From positions 1 through 64,000 of the forward strand of contig NZ_JADCDB010000006.1 of the NCBI RefSeq assembly GCF_020252395.1: a stretch of DNA of 64,000 nucleotides, given 5' to 3'. Shown piece after piece: positions 30,339 through 40,058 of this stretch. The notes beneath the pieces were generated by a model. It saw only the letters and a list, made by a program, of their open reading frames with translations, searched no databases and was not told where the DNA came from. The DNA is from Aestuariivirga sp. (lineage in GTDB: Bacteria > Pseudomonadota > Alphaproteobacteria > Rhizobiales > Aestuariivirgaceae). The number at the start of each line of letters is the position of its first letter. The first letter of the stretch is position 1. Both the position numbers and the translations under genes were made by a program.

Positions 30339-33300
30339 GCTTGGCCTTCAGCGCACCCAGCACCGCAAAGGGCGAATCGGGGTCCACCGGCTTCTCCGGG
30401 CGGGGTTTCCGCTCCTGGACCTCCGGCTTGCGGTCCTCCCGGCGGGGCTTCCGGTCCTGACGGCCCTCTTGACGCGCTTCCAGGCCTTCCGCGCGGTCCT
30501 CGCGCGGCTTGCTGCCCTTGCCGTGGTGACGGTGGGGGCGTTCCTCGCGCGGCTTCTGCTCGCCCGCGGGCTTCTCAGCGCCTTCGGCAGGCTTGGCTGG
30601 GCCGCGGTGCGGGCGGCGGTTGTGCTGCTGGCGCTCCGGCCGGTGCCGGAAAGGGCCGGTGTCCCGCGGCCACCAGATTTCGGCCTCTACCTCTTCCATG
30701 GCGGCATCGGGGGCGGCTTCGGTCCCCGCGTCCGGCACGGGCTGGGCCTCGCCCTCCACTGCCGGGGTGCCGGGGATGGCGTCAGACTCGAGAGCGTTGT
30801 CCGGAATTTCGGCCGATGCGATGGGCTGCGCCAACGGTTCTGCATGCTCCGGCGTTACCGGCTCAGCAGAGACGGGCGTCGCGCTGAGGGCAACATCCGC
30901 CGGCGTCTCCGAGGTGGCGGCAACAGCGGCGGTTGCAGCAACGGCAGCGGCCACGGGGCGCTTCACCATCTTCTTCTGCATGCGGTAGTCAAGGCTGCGC
31001 AGAATGCCGAGGAAGTCTTCGCCGGAGCAGCCGACGAGCGACATCATGTCCGGCACCACGGTGAAGCCGCCTCCCTCGACGGAACCCGAGGGGCGGGTCT
31101 CCCCGGGGAAGCGCGGGCGCCAGAACACGCGCTCGCGGATCACGTCCGCCAGGCGCTCCAGCATGTCGATGCGGACGACGCGCGAGCCGCAGATGCGATA
31201 GCCGCACACACGGTAGAAGCCCTTGGGCGTCGACCGGTCGAAGCTCGCCGAGGTGAGGCCCTGGCCCGGCGGTTGCGGAAGTGCGGCGAGCTCGAGCTTG
31301 CCTTCCTTCTGCAGGCCGAGCGCCCAGAGCAACAGGCGGACCTCGGTGGGCGCAGGCTTCAGGAGTGCCGGCACATAGACGTTGAAGGCGCCGAAGCGGG
31401 CACCGAGGGCCCGCAGCTTGGCGCGGTCGTCCTGACTCAGGCCCTTTACTTCCTCGGCCACGGTGTCACGCGGGAGAACGCCGAGGGTCTCGACAAGGCG
31501 ATAGGCCAGCCCACGCGAGATGCCTTCGAGGCCCTCACCCTCCTCGAGCTTGACGAGCGGCTCGAGCACCGTGGCAATATGGCGATCGGTGAATTTCTGG
31601 AGGCGCGCCTGCACCTCCTCACGCGCGGAGCCCGAGAGCTGGTCGCCGGCGACGACGGCGGCGCGCGGCTTCAGCAGCGCGGCGCCCGGTTCGAGCTTGC
31701 CGACGGGCGCGTGGTTCCAGATGATCTGGCCATCGCGGATGAGCTTCAGGTCGGTATCGGCTGAGGCGGCGACGGCCTTGGCGCGGGCCGCGATCTCGGT
31801 GGCGACGGCGGACATGGCGGCGGCCTTGAGGGCGCGGGCTTCCGCCCCTTCGGTCGCGCCATCGGGCACGAACAGGAAACCCTTGATCCTGCCAATATAC
31901 TCGCCCTCGACGTGGATGGCGCCATCTTCTTCAACAGTCGACATCAATTCTTCCTTCTGGGCCAGGCGCTTCATCAGCACGCTGGTACGGCGGTCGATAA
32001 AACGCTTTGTCAGCCGCTCATGCAAGGCATCCGACAGCTTGTCCTCTATCTCTCTCGCGTAGGATTGCCAATAGAGAGGCGCCTTGAGCCAATCCGGACG
32101 GTTGGCCACGAAAGTCCACGTGCGGATGTGGCTGATGCGGTTCGACAGCGTGTCGAGGTCGCCCGCCGTGTTCTCGCAGAACTTCAGCTGCCGCACAAAC
32201 CAGTCTTCGTCGATGAAGCCATCCCCCGTCTGGAGATACTGGTAGATCTTCGAGACGATCGAGGCATGCTCGGAGTTCGATATGTTTCGGTAATCGGGGA
32301 TCTGGCAGACCTCCCACAGCCGCTCCACGTCCTTCTTCGACCTGGCGAGGTCGCGCGTCGCGGGGTCGCGGGCGAGGGCTTCGAGCGCGAGGAGATCGGC
32401 ATTGGGCTGGGCGCGGGTGAGGCCCTGGGCTTGCGGCAGCAGATTCAGCGACTGCCGGAGGCGTTCGAGCGAGCCGAAGTCGAGATCGCGGTTGCGCCAC
32501 TGCAGCATGCGCACAGCATCGAAGTTATGGGACTCGAGGCGCTCCACCACCTCCTGCTCGAAAGGGTCGGCCTCGCCCGTGACGCCGAAGGTGCCGTCAT
32601 TCATATAGCGGCCGGCACGGCCGGCCACTTGCCCCAGTTCGGAGGGGTTGAGATGGCGGTACTGGAAGCCGTCGAACTTGCGCGTCGAGGCAAAGGCCAC
32701 ATGGTCCACATCCATGTTGAGGCCCATGCCAATGGCATCGGTGGCGACGATGTAGTCAACGTCGCCGGATTGATAGAGCGCCACCTGCGCATTGCGGGTG
32801 CGTGGGCTGAGCGCGCCCAGAACGACGGCGGCGCCGCCGCGCTGGCGGCGGATCAGCTCGGCTGTCGCATAGACCATGTCAGCTGAGAAGGCGACAATGG
32901 CGGAGCGGCGCGGCAGGCGGGTGATCTTCTTCTGGCCCGCATAGAGCAGCTGCGAGAAGCGCGGGCGCGCGACGAAGCTGGCGCCGGGCAGCAGGCGCTC
33001 GAGCAGCGGGCGCATGGTGGCGGCGCCCAGCAGCATCGTCTCGTCGCGTCCGCGGCGGTCGAGCACCCGGTCCGTGAAGATATGGCCGCGCTCGAAATCG
33101 GCACAGAGCTGCACCTCGTCGATGGCGAGGAAGGGCACATCCACATCGCTCGGCATGGCCTCGACGGTGCAGATCCAGTAGCGCGCGGCGGCGGGGATGA
33201 TCTTCTCTTCGCCGGTGACCAGCGCCACGGCGGCATCGCCGGCACGTGCCCGCACCTTGTCGAAAATTTCGCGCGCGAGGAGGCGGAGCGGCAGGCCGAT

Positions 33301-33399
33301 CATGCCGCCGCCGTGCCCCAGCATGCGCTCCACCGCAAGGTGGGTCTTGCCGGTGTTGGTTGGGCCAAGCACGGCAGTGACGGGTTTCTGGGAGGGCAT
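30325..33399 (-). CDS. SUV3-like DEAD/DExH RNA helicase
   Basis: Protein of 1024 residues related to mitochondrial SUV3 helicases. Motif I GPTNTGKTH is at residues 12-20, motif II is IDEVQLC near residue 93, and motif VI is QVAGRAGRY near residue 260. A SUV3-type C-terminal domain follows, and the last 150 residues are a low-complexity Lys/Arg/Glu/Pro tail (HHGKGSKPREDRAEG). Alphaproteobacterial members probably work in RNA turnover, as SUV3 does with PNPase. It heads the minus-strand operon helicase-S4-fdxA. The start at 33399 has no other close candidate. Confidence 0.9.
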   Translation of the reverse strand: MPSQKPVTAVLGPTNTGKTHLAVERMLGHGGGMIGLPLRLLAREIFDKVRARAGDAAVALVTGEEKIIPAAARYWICTVEAMPSDVDVPFLAIDEVQLCADFERGHIFTDRVLDRRGRDETMLLGAATMRPLLERLLPGASFVARPRFSQLLYAGQKKITRLPRRSAIVAFSADMVYATAELIRRQRGGAAVVLGALSPRTRNAQVALYQSGDVDYIVATDAIGMGLNMDVDHVAFASTRKFDGFQYRHLNPSELGQVAGRAGRYMNDGTFGVTGEADPFEQEVVERLESHNFDAVRMLQWRNRDLDFGSLERLRQSLNLLPQAQGLTRAQPNADLLALEALARDPATRDLARSKKDVERLWEVCQIPDYRNISNSEHASIVSKIYQYLQTGDGFIDEDWFVRQLKFCENTAGDLDTLSNRISHIRTWTFVANRPDWLKAPLYWQSYAREIEDKLSDALHERLTKRFIDRRTSVLMKRLAQKEELMSTVEEDGAIHVEGEYIGRIKGFLFVPDGATEGAEARALKAAAMSAVATEIAARAKAVAASADTDLKLIRDGQIIWNHAPVGKLEPGAALLKPRAAVVAGDQLSGSAREEVQARLQKFTDRHIATVLEPLVKLEEGEGLEGISRGLAYRLVETLGVLPRDTVAEEVKGLSQDDRAKLRALGARFGAFNVYVPALLKPAPTEVRLLLWALGLQKEGKLELAALPQPPGQGLTSASFDRSTPKGFYRVCGYRICGSRVVRIDMLERLADVIRERVFWRPRFPGETRPSGSVEGGGFTVVPDMMSLVGCSGEDFLGILRSLDYRMQKKMVKRPVAAAVAATAAVAATSETPADVALSATPVSAEPVTPEHAEPLAQPIASAEIPDNALESDAIPGTPAVEGEAQPVPDAGTEAAPDAAMEEVEAEIWWPRDTGPFRHRPERQQHNRRPHRGPAKPAEGAEKPAGEQKPREERPHRHHGKGSKPREDRAEGLEARQEGRQDRKPRREDRKPEVQERKPRPEKPVDPDSPFAVLGALKAKLAGK

Positions 33400-34064
33400 C
33401 TAAGGCGGCTTCACCGGACTTTCCTGAGCCTCAGACTTGGGGCGCGGGTCCCCTACGGTCAAGGACTATTGCTCCGTTCTGAAACACCCCGTTAAACAAT
33501 GGATTCAAACCCGAACGAACCCGGCCCGAATCGTTACCGCCTGGATTTTCCAAGTTTGTTCTCAAATGCTTGTGCTGGATTTGCAGGGGTTTCGCAAGGC
33601 GGTGTTTGATGTAATTGGGCATATGCCCCGGCAATCGGCGGCGGGGATGGACCCGCGAGTCTTAAACCCCCGCTCGCCATGGTTGACGAATTCCGGCGCG
33701 CTCCGGGAGTGGCGCCCCGCCGTTCTTAACGGAGTGGACCATCCCCGGAACGGATCGCGCCCGAATCGCTCGAGGGCAGATTTTCGCTCTTTGTTCTCGC
33801 AAGATGTTGTGGCCGGTGTGGCTTAAGCCTACAAGAGCCCGGGAGAATCTTGCGCGCTGCGGATGGATGGGCGGCGGCGGCGTTAACCATACTGTGCCAG
33901 ATTGGGACATCGCGTTTCCTGAGACCTGCAAGGGTGCATCAGAAGGGCCCACTAAGGAACCCTGCCTTCCAGCTTGACCCCGCGCGCCGCTCACACTATA
34001 GACCCGTCATCCGAACTGGGGCACCGTGCCGACCGGCGGTAATTTCTGTGTTGGAGTTAAGCCC
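33400..34064. other. Intergenic region between helicase and rpmB, with 235-bp-offset repeat
   Basis: 665 bp without a supported gene, between divergent transcription units. A phased direct repeat is seen: GCCCGAATCG (33524 and 33759), GATTTTC (33544 and 33779) and TTTGTTCTC (33555 and 33790), each pair 235 bp apart with equal spacing between the blocks. Weaker similarity reaches about 25 bp further upstream. TTAACCAT at 33883 resembles a CtrA half-site. The rpmB promoter is at the right end. The repeated block may be a duplicated promoter or operator. Confidence 0.55.
33974..34002 (+). promoter_or_regulatory. Sigma-70 promoter of rpmB
   Basis: TTGACC at 33974-33979 and TATAGA at 33997-34002 are 17 bp apart. 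Transcription would begin near 34009, giving a leader of about 56 nt before the rpmB start, with TTGGAG as ribosome site. This is one of the two best promoter matches in the window. Confidence 0.75.
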
Positions 34065-34361
34065 ATGGCCCGCCGTTGTGAGTTGACGGGAAAGAACGCG
34101 CTGGTTGGCAACAAGGTCAGCCATGCAAACAACAAGACCAAGACCCGCTTCATGCCGAACCTGTGCGACGTGAGCCTGATGAGCGATGCAATGGGCCTGA
34201 CCTATCGTCTGCGCATCTCGGCCATCGCGCTGAAATCGGTGGAGCATGCCGGCGGCCTAGATGCCTTCCTGCTGAAGGCCGACAGCGCCACGCTCTCGGA
34301 GAAGGCGCTGCGCCTTAAACGTTCCATTTCCAAGAAGCTGGACGCCGCCAAGGCCGCCTGA
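34065..34361 (+). CDS. rpmB: 50S ribosomal protein L28
   Basis: Ribosomal protein of 98 residues, the alphaproteobacterial length. The family core [20 protein letters not shown] starts at residue 3, followed by RTKFMPN-type and [16 protein letters not shown] segments. The ATG at 34065 is preceded by TTGGAG; a frame opening at 34026 is not needed. It is monocistronic between a clear promoter and a clear terminator. Confidence 0.97.
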   Translation: MARRCELTGKNALVGNKVSHANNKTKTRFMPNLCDVSLMSDAMGLTYRLRISAIALKSVEHAGGLDAFLLKADSATLSEKALRLKRSISKKLDAAKAA

Positions 34362-34384
34362 TCTTCCGATCCGCCGGGATTGCG

Positions 34385-34416
34385 AAAGCCGCTCCAACCG
34401 GAGCGGCTTTTGCTTT
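34385..34416 (+). terminator. Rho-independent terminator of rpmB
   Basis: An 11-bp perfect stem (AAAGCCGCTCC at 34385-34395, complement at 34400-34410) with a 4-nt loop AACC is followed by TTTTGCTTT. It lies 23 nt after the rpmB stop. Confidence 0.85.
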
Positions 34417-34428
34417 ATGGGTCAGGCC

Positions 34429-35070
34429 ATGAGCGAAGAGAAAGTAAGCAACCGCGGCAACGGCCCGCGCGACGGGTCCCCGCGCATCCACGGTTCGGCC
34501 GTCACCCGCAACGCCAGGCTGGGGCGCTTCACCGAGTTGAAGGAGCGCGTGCACTTCTTCGATTCGACGCTTGGCGACTATTCCTACATAGAGCGGGACT
34601 CGGAGGCGATCTACAGCGAGATCGGAAGGTTCTGCGCCATTGCCGCGCAGGTGCGCCTTAATGCGCTGAACCACCCGATGGAGCGCATCAGCCAGCACAA
34701 GATCACCTATCGGCCCAATGAGTATTTCGCCCATGCCAAGCTCGACAAGGCGTTCCGCGAACAGCGCATCGCCAAGAGCGTGGTGATCGGCCATGACGTG
34801 TGGATCGGCCATGGCGCCATCATCCTGCCGGGCGCCACCATCGGCCACGGCGCGGTGGTTGCCGCAGGCGCCGTGGTGAAGAAGGACGTGGCGCCCTATG
34901 CCATCGTGGGCGGCGTGCCGGCGCGCTTCCTAAAGTGGAGATTTGCGCCGGAAGTTGCCGCGCGCATCCAACGGCTTGCTTGGTGGGACTGGGCGCATGA
35001 GCGGCTGGGCAAGGTGGTGGAGGACATGCGGGCTCTGCCGGTGGAGGATTTTCTCGCGAAATATGAGTAG
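34429..35070 (+). CDS. Hexapeptide-repeat acetyltransferase (paralogue of phn-linked one)
   Basis: Left-handed beta-helix transferase of about 213 residues. It has the same pattern as the phn-linked gene at 9.2 kb: a [21 protein letters not shown] section, the helix [22 protein letters not shown], and the tail [11 protein letters not shown]. Typical of DapH/DapD/GlmU-related proteins annotated as phosphonate-linked, yet it stands alone after rpmB. The start at 34429 is preferred since the ATG at 34417 abuts the rpmB terminator. The acceptor is unknown. Confidence 0.82.
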   Translation: MSEEKVSNRGNGPRDGSPRIHGSAVTRNARLGRFTELKERVHFFDSTLGDYSYIERDSEAIYSEIGRFCAIAAQVRLNALNHPMERISQHKITYRPNEYFAHAKLDKAFREQRIAKSVVIGHDVWIGHGAIILPGATIGHGAVVAAGAVVKKDVAPYAIVGGVPARFLKWRFAPEVAARIQRLAWWDWAHERLGKVVEDMRALPVEDFLAKYE

Positions 35071-35075
35071 GGCTC

Positions 35076-36962
35076 TCAAGCCCTCGCCCGCTTCTTCGGA
35101 GCCGGCTTGGCGATGGCCTTGGGCCTGGCGTTTTCGGAGAACAGCTCGGCCAGCTTCTCGGTCATCGCGCCGCCCAGTTCCTCGGCGTCCACGATGGTCA
35201 CCGCGCGCTTGTAATAGCGCGTCACGTCATGGCCGATTCCGATGGCGATGAGTTCCACCGGCGAGCGCTGCTCGATGTCGTGGATCACCTGGCGGAGATG
35301 CTTTTCGAGGTAGTTGCCGGAGTTCACCGACAGAGTTGAATCATCGACTGGCGCACCGTCCGAGATCACCATCAGGATTCGGCGCTGCTCGCGCCGCGCC
35401 AGCAGGCGGTTATGTGCCCAGATCAGCGCCTCGCCGTCGATGTTTTCCTTCAGCAGCCCCTCGCGCATCATCAGCCCGAGGCTCTTGCGTGCCCGGCGCC
35501 ACGGCGTGTCGGCCGGCTTGTAGATGATGTGCCGGAGGTCGTTGAGGCGGCCGGGGTTTGCCGGCTTGTTGGAGGCGAGCCACTTCTCGCGTGCCTGACC
35601 GCCCTTCCACGCACGCGTGGTGAAGCCCAGGATCTCCACTTTCACGCCGCAGCGCTCCAGCGTGCGGGCGAGGATGTCGGCGCAGGTGGCGGCCACCGTG
35701 ATGGGGCGGCCGCGCATCGAGCCCGAATTGTCGAGCAGCAGGCTCACCACCGTGTCGCGGAATTCGGTGTCCTGCTCCTCCTTGAAGGAGAGCGGGTGCA
35801 TGGGGTCGATGATGACGCGCATCAGGCGCGAGGCATCCAGCACGCCTTCCTCGAGGTCGAAGTCCCAGGAGCGGTTCTGCTGCGCCATGAGGCGGCGCTG
35901 CAGGCGGTTGGCAAGACGCGCCACGACGCCCTGAAGGTTCGAGAGCTGCTTGTCGAGATAGTTGCGAAGCCTCGTCAGCTCCTCGGCGTCGCACAGGTCC
36001 TCGGCCGCGATCACCTCGTCGAACTGGTTGGTGAAGACACTGTAGAAATCCTCGTTGGAGAGCGAGGAGAAGGGAAGCTGCGGCTTCCACGGCTCTTCGC
36101 CCTCTTGCTCTTCCTCGCCGTCCCGGTCTTCCGCATGGTCTTCGACGTCGATCTGCTGGGCGTCCATTTCGGCGGCTTCGGATTCGCCTTCGGCGTCCTG
36201 CATCTCCTCCATGGACTGCTGGGAGCTGTCCTGCTCTTCGCTGTCAGGCGTCTCTTGGCGCTCGCCGGAATCCTCGTCCGGCTCGTTCGACTCGTCGTTC
36301 TCGTCCGATTGGTCGGGGTCCTCGCCCAGCTCTTCGCCCATGTCGAGGGCGGCGATGATGTCGCGCGACATGCGGGCGAAGGCCGCCTGGTCGTGGACGT
36401 TCTCCATCAGCTGCGAAAGCTGCTCGTGCGCCTTGTCCTCGATCCACGGCCGCCACAGATCGACCATGGTGCGGGCGCCTTCGGGCGGCGCTTCGCCCGT
36501 CAGCTTCTCTCGCACCAGCAGGGCCACGGCCTCGTCGAGCGGCGCATCCTTGCGGTCGGTGTAGCGGGCGGCGTCTTTCTTGCGGTAGCGGTCGTCCAGC
36601 ATGGCCGCGAGGTTGGTCTTCATGCCCTGCATGGCGTTGGCGCCCAGCGCCTCGATGCGGGCCTGCTCGACGGCCTCAAACACGGCGCGCGCATTCTTGC
36701 CCTGCGGCTGGTAGCGGGCGTGGACCTTGTCGTTGTGGTTGGCGAGGCGGAGCGCGAAACTGTCGGACAGGCCGCGCACGATGGCGATGTCGGAGGCCTT
36801 CAGCTCATTCGCCACCTGCGGCAGCTTGGCGCGGTTGCCGGCGAGCGACGGCGCCTCGTTGCCGAAGGCCACGGAAAGCTCCGGGTCCTCGGCAATGGTC
36901 TTCATCGCGACGGTGAGGACGCGCTTGAACTCGTTCGAAGGTGTGTCCTTCTCCTTCGCCAC
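35076..36962 (-). CDS. cobT: Cobaltochelatase subunit CobT
   Basis: Subunit of 628 residues of the aerobic CobNST chelatase, which inserts cobalt into hydrogenobyrinic diamide during vitamin B12 synthesis. The middle is a highly acidic Glu/Asp-rich stretch ([20 protein letters not shown]). The C-terminal von Willebrand A domain has the MIDAS motif [10 protein letters not shown] and lower GAPVDDS. The start is a GTG at 36962 with GAGG upstream, 10 nt after the cobS stop. The open frame continues upstream only inside cobS. Length matches characterised CobT (about 630). Confidence 0.92.
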   Translation of the reverse strand: MAKEKDTPSNEFKRVLTVAMKTIAEDPELSVAFGNEAPSLAGNRAKLPQVANELKASDIAIVRGLSDSFALRLANHNDKVHARYQPQGKNARAVFEAVEQARIEALGANAMQGMKTNLAAMLDDRYRKKDAARYTDRKDAPLDEAVALLVREKLTGEAPPEGARTMVDLWRPWIEDKAHEQLSQLMENVHDQAAFARMSRDIIAALDMGEELGEDPDQSDENDESNEPDEDSGERQETPDSEEQDSSQQSMEEMQDAEGESEAAEMDAQQIDVEDHAEDRDGEEEQEGEEPWKPQLPFSSLSNEDFYSVFTNQFDEVIAAEDLCDAEELTRLRNYLDKQLSNLQGVVARLANRLQRRLMAQQNRSWDFDLEEGVLDASRLMRVIIDPMHPLSFKEEQDTEFRDTVVSLLLDNSGSMRGRPITVAATCADILARTLERCGVKVEILGFTTRAWKGGQAREKWLASNKPANPGRLNDLRHIIYKPADTPWRRARKSLGLMMREGLLKENIDGEALIWAHNRLLARREQRRILMVISDGAPVDDSTLSVNSGNYLEKHLRQVIHDIEQRSPVELIAIGIGHDVTRYYKRAVTIVDAEELGGAMTEKLAELFSENARPKAIAKPAPKKRARA

Positions 36963-36972
36963 CTGAAGGACC

Positions 36973-37962
36973 TCAGGCGATGGCGATGTGGGCGGAGGAT
37001 TCCGGCAGTTCCTCGCCGAAGCAGCGCTGGTAGAACTCGGCCACCACGCTGCGCTCCAGCTCGTCGCACTTGTTGAGGAAGGTAACGCGGAAGGCGAAAC
37101 CCACATCGCCGAATATCTCGGCGTTCTGCGCCCAGGTAATCACCGTGCGTGGGCTCATGACGGTCGAGAGATCGCCCTGCATGAAGGCGTTGCGGGTCAG
37201 GTCCGCCACGCGCACCATGTTGGAGATGGTCTTTCGGCCCTTCTCGGTGTCGAAGTGCTTCGACTTTGCCGCCACGATGCCCACCTCCTGCGCATGGGGC
37301 AAGTAGTTGAGCGCGGTGATGATCGACCAGCGGTCCATCTGCGCCTGGTTGATCTGCTGCGTGCCGTGATAGAGGCCGGTGGTGTCGCCCAGGCCGATGG
37401 TGTTGGCCGTGGCGAAGAGCCGGAAGGCGGCGTGCGGACGGATGACGCGCGACTGGTCGAGAAGCGTTAGCTTGCCCGAGCTTTCGAGAATGCGCTGGAT
37501 CACGAACATCACGTCCGGGCGGCCGGCGTCATATTCGTCGAACACGAGGGCCACATTGTGCTGGTAGGCCCAGGGCAGGATGCCTTCGCGGAACTCGGTG
37601 ACCTGCTTTCCCTCCTGCAGCACGATCGCATCCTTGCCGATGAGGTCGATGCGGGAGATGTGGCTGTCGAGGTTGATGCGGATGCAGGGCCATTTGAGGC
37701 GGGCGGCCACCTGCTCGATATGAGTCGACTTGCCGGTGCCGTGATAGCCCGTCACCATAACGCGGCGGTTGAAGGCGAAGCCCGCGAGGATGGCGAGCGT
37801 TGTCTCGCGGTTGAAGAGGTAGTCCGGGTCGAGGTCCGGAACATGTTCCGAGGCCCTGGAATAGGCGGGAACTTCCATATTCGTGTCGAAGCCGAAAAGC
37901 TGCTTCACCGACGCCTTGGCGTCGGGCATGCCATTTGCCTCTGCAGGGGCCTTCGCAATCAT
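36973..37962 (-). CDS. cobS: Cobaltochelatase subunit CobS
   Basis: AAA+ ATPase of 329 residues that works with CobT to load cobalt through CobN. Walker A is [10 protein letters not shown] near residue 75 and Walker B is [12 protein letters not shown] near residue 140; the [20 protein letters not shown] opening is typical of the family. CobN is not in the window. It precedes cobT on the same strand. Confidence 0.95.
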   Translation of the reverse strand: MIAKAPAEANGMPDAKASVKQLFGFDTNMEVPAYSRASEHVPDLDPDYLFNRETTLAILAGFAFNRRVMVTGYHGTGKSTHIEQVAARLKWPCIRINLDSHISRIDLIGKDAIVLQEGKQVTEFREGILPWAYQHNVALVFDEYDAGRPDVMFVIQRILESSGKLTLLDQSRVIRPHAAFRLFATANTIGLGDTTGLYHGTQQINQAQMDRWSIITALNYLPHAQEVGIVAAKSKHFDTEKGRKTISNMVRVADLTRNAFMQGDLSTVMSPRTVITWAQNAEIFGDVGFAFRVTFLNKCDELERSVVAEFYQRCFGEELPESSAHIAIA

Positions 37963-38041
37963 GTCAGGAAATCTTTATGTTCCGGGGTTACGCGGACGGG
38001 TTTTAGACGGTCAGGCTCTGCCGGGCAAGGCTTTGCGCCGC

Positions 38042-38644
38042 TTAGCAGAATCCACTTGAACGCAGGTGGTCATAGGCCTGGATCACCGCCTTCAGCGTGT
38101 CCTCGTTGGCGCGGCTGCCGCCATTGGCGTCGGGGTGGAGCCGCTTCACCAGAGTCTTGTACTGGGTCTTCACCTGCTCCGGCGTGGCGCTGTCGTCCAG
38201 ATTCAGCGTTTGCAGGGCCTTGAGTTCCGTCGAGCGCAGGGCGCGGCCGGAGGGATGGCGGCCGGGCTGCTTTCCAGTCCCGTTGAGGCCGAAGGGGCCG
38301 GCGCGCATCTGGGCGCCGCGGCGGCGCACGCTGGACGCATTGGGGGTGGCATTCTGGCCCAGTTTCCAGGTCGGACGCTCGCCGAGGCGGGCGTTCTTCT
38401 GGAACTCCTGCATCTCGTCGTCCTTCATGCCGGAGAAATAATTGTAGGATTTGTTGTACTCCTGCACATGCTCGGTGCAGTAGTTATAGAACTTGCCCTC
38501 GTGGCCGCGGCCCATCGGCGCCTTGTGGCGTGCGGGGCGCGGGCAATCCGGCCAGTCACACTGGGGAATGGTCTCGGCCGCCTTCTTCTTGTCGGCCGAA
38601 GGCTTCACGCGGATCTTGTCGAAGTATTTTGAATCGAGCTTCAT
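38042..38644 (-). CDS. J-domain protein
   Basis: Co-chaperone-like protein of 200 residues with a C-terminal J domain (about residues 140-200) that includes the HPD tripeptide in LHPDANGG. The N-terminal part has a zinc-ribbon-like region (CDWPDCPRPARHKAP) and the segment YNKSYNYFSGM. This type is conserved beside cobS and bolA in alphaproteobacteria. It would stimulate DnaK toward an unknown client. It is divergent from bolA across 62 bp. Confidence 0.88.
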   Translation of the reverse strand: MKLDSKYFDKIRVKPSADKKKAAETIPQCDWPDCPRPARHKAPMGRGHEGKFYNYCTEHVQEYNKSYNYFSGMKDDEMQEFQKNARLGERPTWKLGQNATPNASSVRRRGAQMRAGPFGLNGTGKQPGRHPSGRALRSTELKALQTLNLDDSATPEQVKTQYKTLVKRLHPDANGGSRANEDTLKAVIQAYDHLRSSGFC

Positions 38645-38706
38645 CGACTCCGATTATGGTGATAGAGGCCCGCGCAAGCAAGCGCTAGCCGGTGGATAGA
38701 GACAGA

Positions 38707-38988
38707 ATGACACTGAACGCCAATCTCGGCCCCGTCGGCCAAAGAATCACCAAGAAGCTCAGGAACAGTTTCGCGCCTTCAGCGCTTGAGGTGATCGACG
38801 AGTCCCACCACCATGCCGGCCACTCCGGCTCAAGGTCCGATGGGGAAAGCCACTTCCGGGTGGTCATCGTGGCGGAGGCCTTCAGAGCCAAGTCGCGCGT
38901 CGAACAGCACCGCATGGTCAATGCCGCGCTGGCGGACGAACTGAAGGAGCGCGTGCACGCGCTGGCGATTCAATCCTCGGCGCCCTGA
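38707..38988 (+). CDS. bolA: BolA family protein
   Basis: Protein of 93 residues of the BolA family, which binds [2Fe-2S] clusters with monothiol glutaredoxins and affects morphology and stress transcription. The family core SHFRVVIVAEAFRAKSRVEQHRMVNAAL is complete, with the conserved His. The ATG at 38707 follows GAGAC; a frame opening at 38692 adds five residues. Its end overlaps the convergent FAD-reductase gene by 19 nt. Confidence 0.92.
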   Translation: MTLNANLGPVGQRITKKLRNSFAPSALEVIDESHHHAGHSGSRSDGESHFRVVIVAEAFRAKSRVEQHRMVNAALADELKERVHALAIQSSAP

Positions 38989-40058
38989 GATTGGGGTTGC
39001 GGATTGCGGTGGTGGAAATAGACTTTGCGCGCGAACCATCGCATCGCCGATGTTCCGATGATCAGGTCATAAAGCCAATTGGGCGGTCCGGCATCCATCA
39101 CGGCGCGCAGCGCCAGTTTCTTGCCGAATGACGGAAGCTCGCGCGCAATGACCGTCTCAGGCGGTGGGCCATTTCGCAGAAGGTGATCGGCCACCAGCTG
39201 CCCGGCGCGCCGGCCATAGCGGAAGGCCAACCTTATGCCGCCGCCGGTCAAGGGCGAGACATGACCGGCGGCATCGCCAATCAGCATGACGCCCGGCGCG
39301 GCGAGAGGCGTCACGGGGCCACCGCAGGGAATGAGGCCGGAGCGGCGTTCCTTCACCGCGGCCTGCGAGAACCCGAACAGATGTTCCGTGTGCGCCAGAA
39401 AGGCCTTGAGGTCCGGCTTCACCTTGTCATTGGTGGCGAGGCCCGCCTGGAAAAAGCCCGGCGCCGGCGCCACCCACGCCAGGTAGCCATGCGCCAGCCT
39501 GGTGTCGAGGAAGCAGTGCAGAAGGTCCGGGTCCGCCTGCGGCAAGCTTTCGTATTCGATCTCGAGTCCGGTCAGGAATCGCTCATTGCGGCCCAGCTTG
39601 AACAGCCGTGCCACCGTCGAACGGGCGCCATCAGCACCGATGATGTAGCGGGCCTGCACATCGAACTGCGGCAGTTCGAAGCCGCCTTCCACGCGATTGG
39701 CTGCCTCGAACTTCCGGCCACAGATAACCTCCGCCCCGGCGCGGCGTGCCTCGTCGGCGAACCACCTGATGAGCCCTGCAGTATCGGTGGTGAGAAAATA
39801 ATAGTCGCGCGAGGCAAGATCGATGTAGCGCAGCGACGGCGCATAGAGACGCACGCCATGAATGGTGCGTGAGAACCGCGGCGGCGTGTCCACTTCGTCA
39901 GCCGCCTCCTTGACGAGGATGCCCGTGGTGTGAATGCGGGCGCCCGGCTCGTCCTTGGCCTCAATGACGAGGGTGCGCAAACCTCGCAGAGCGGCGGTCC
40001 TTGCGCAAAGGAGCCCCGCGAAACTGGCGCCGACGATGACGAGGTCAACCTGTCTCAG
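38970..40058 (-). CDS. FAD-dependent oxidoreductase, geranylgeranyl-reductase family
   Basis: Flavoprotein of about 362 residues. The N-terminal dinucleotide motif LVIVGASFAGLLCA lies upstream of the first ATG/GTG/TTG in frame (TTG at 39980), so the usual start codons would remove the FAD site. An in-frame TGA lies just upstream, and the only reasonable start between is CTG at 40056-40058, which has GGGAGG about 9 nt before it. It overlaps the CorC-like gene by 14 nt, so re-initiation is likely. The MLIGDAAGHVSPLTGGGIRLA segment is the second FAD motif. Function beyond hydroxylase/reductase is unknown. Confidence 0.8.
   Translation of the reverse strand: MRQVDLVIVGASFAGLLCARTAALRGLRTLVIEAKDEPGARIHTTGILVKEAADEVDTPPRFSRTIHGVRLYAPSLRYIDLASRDYYFLTTDTAGLIRWFADEARRAGAEVICGRKFEAANRVEGGFELPQFDVQARYIIGADGARSTVARLFKLGRNERFLTGLEIEYESLPQADPDLLHCFLDTRLAHGYLAWVAPAPGFFQAGLATNDKVKPDLKAFLAHTEHLFGFSQAAVKERRSGLIPCGGPVTPLAAPGVMLIGDAAGHVSPLTGGGIRLAFRYGRRAGQLVADHLLRNGPPPETVIARELPSFGKKLALRAVMDAGPPNWLYDLIIGTSAMRWFARKVYFHHRNPQPQSQGAED

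Noticed and set aside
33790-33811. TTTGTTCTC blocks as LexA (SOS) boxes
   Set aside because: The alphaproteobacterial GTTC-N7-GTTC pattern is not completed in either copy.
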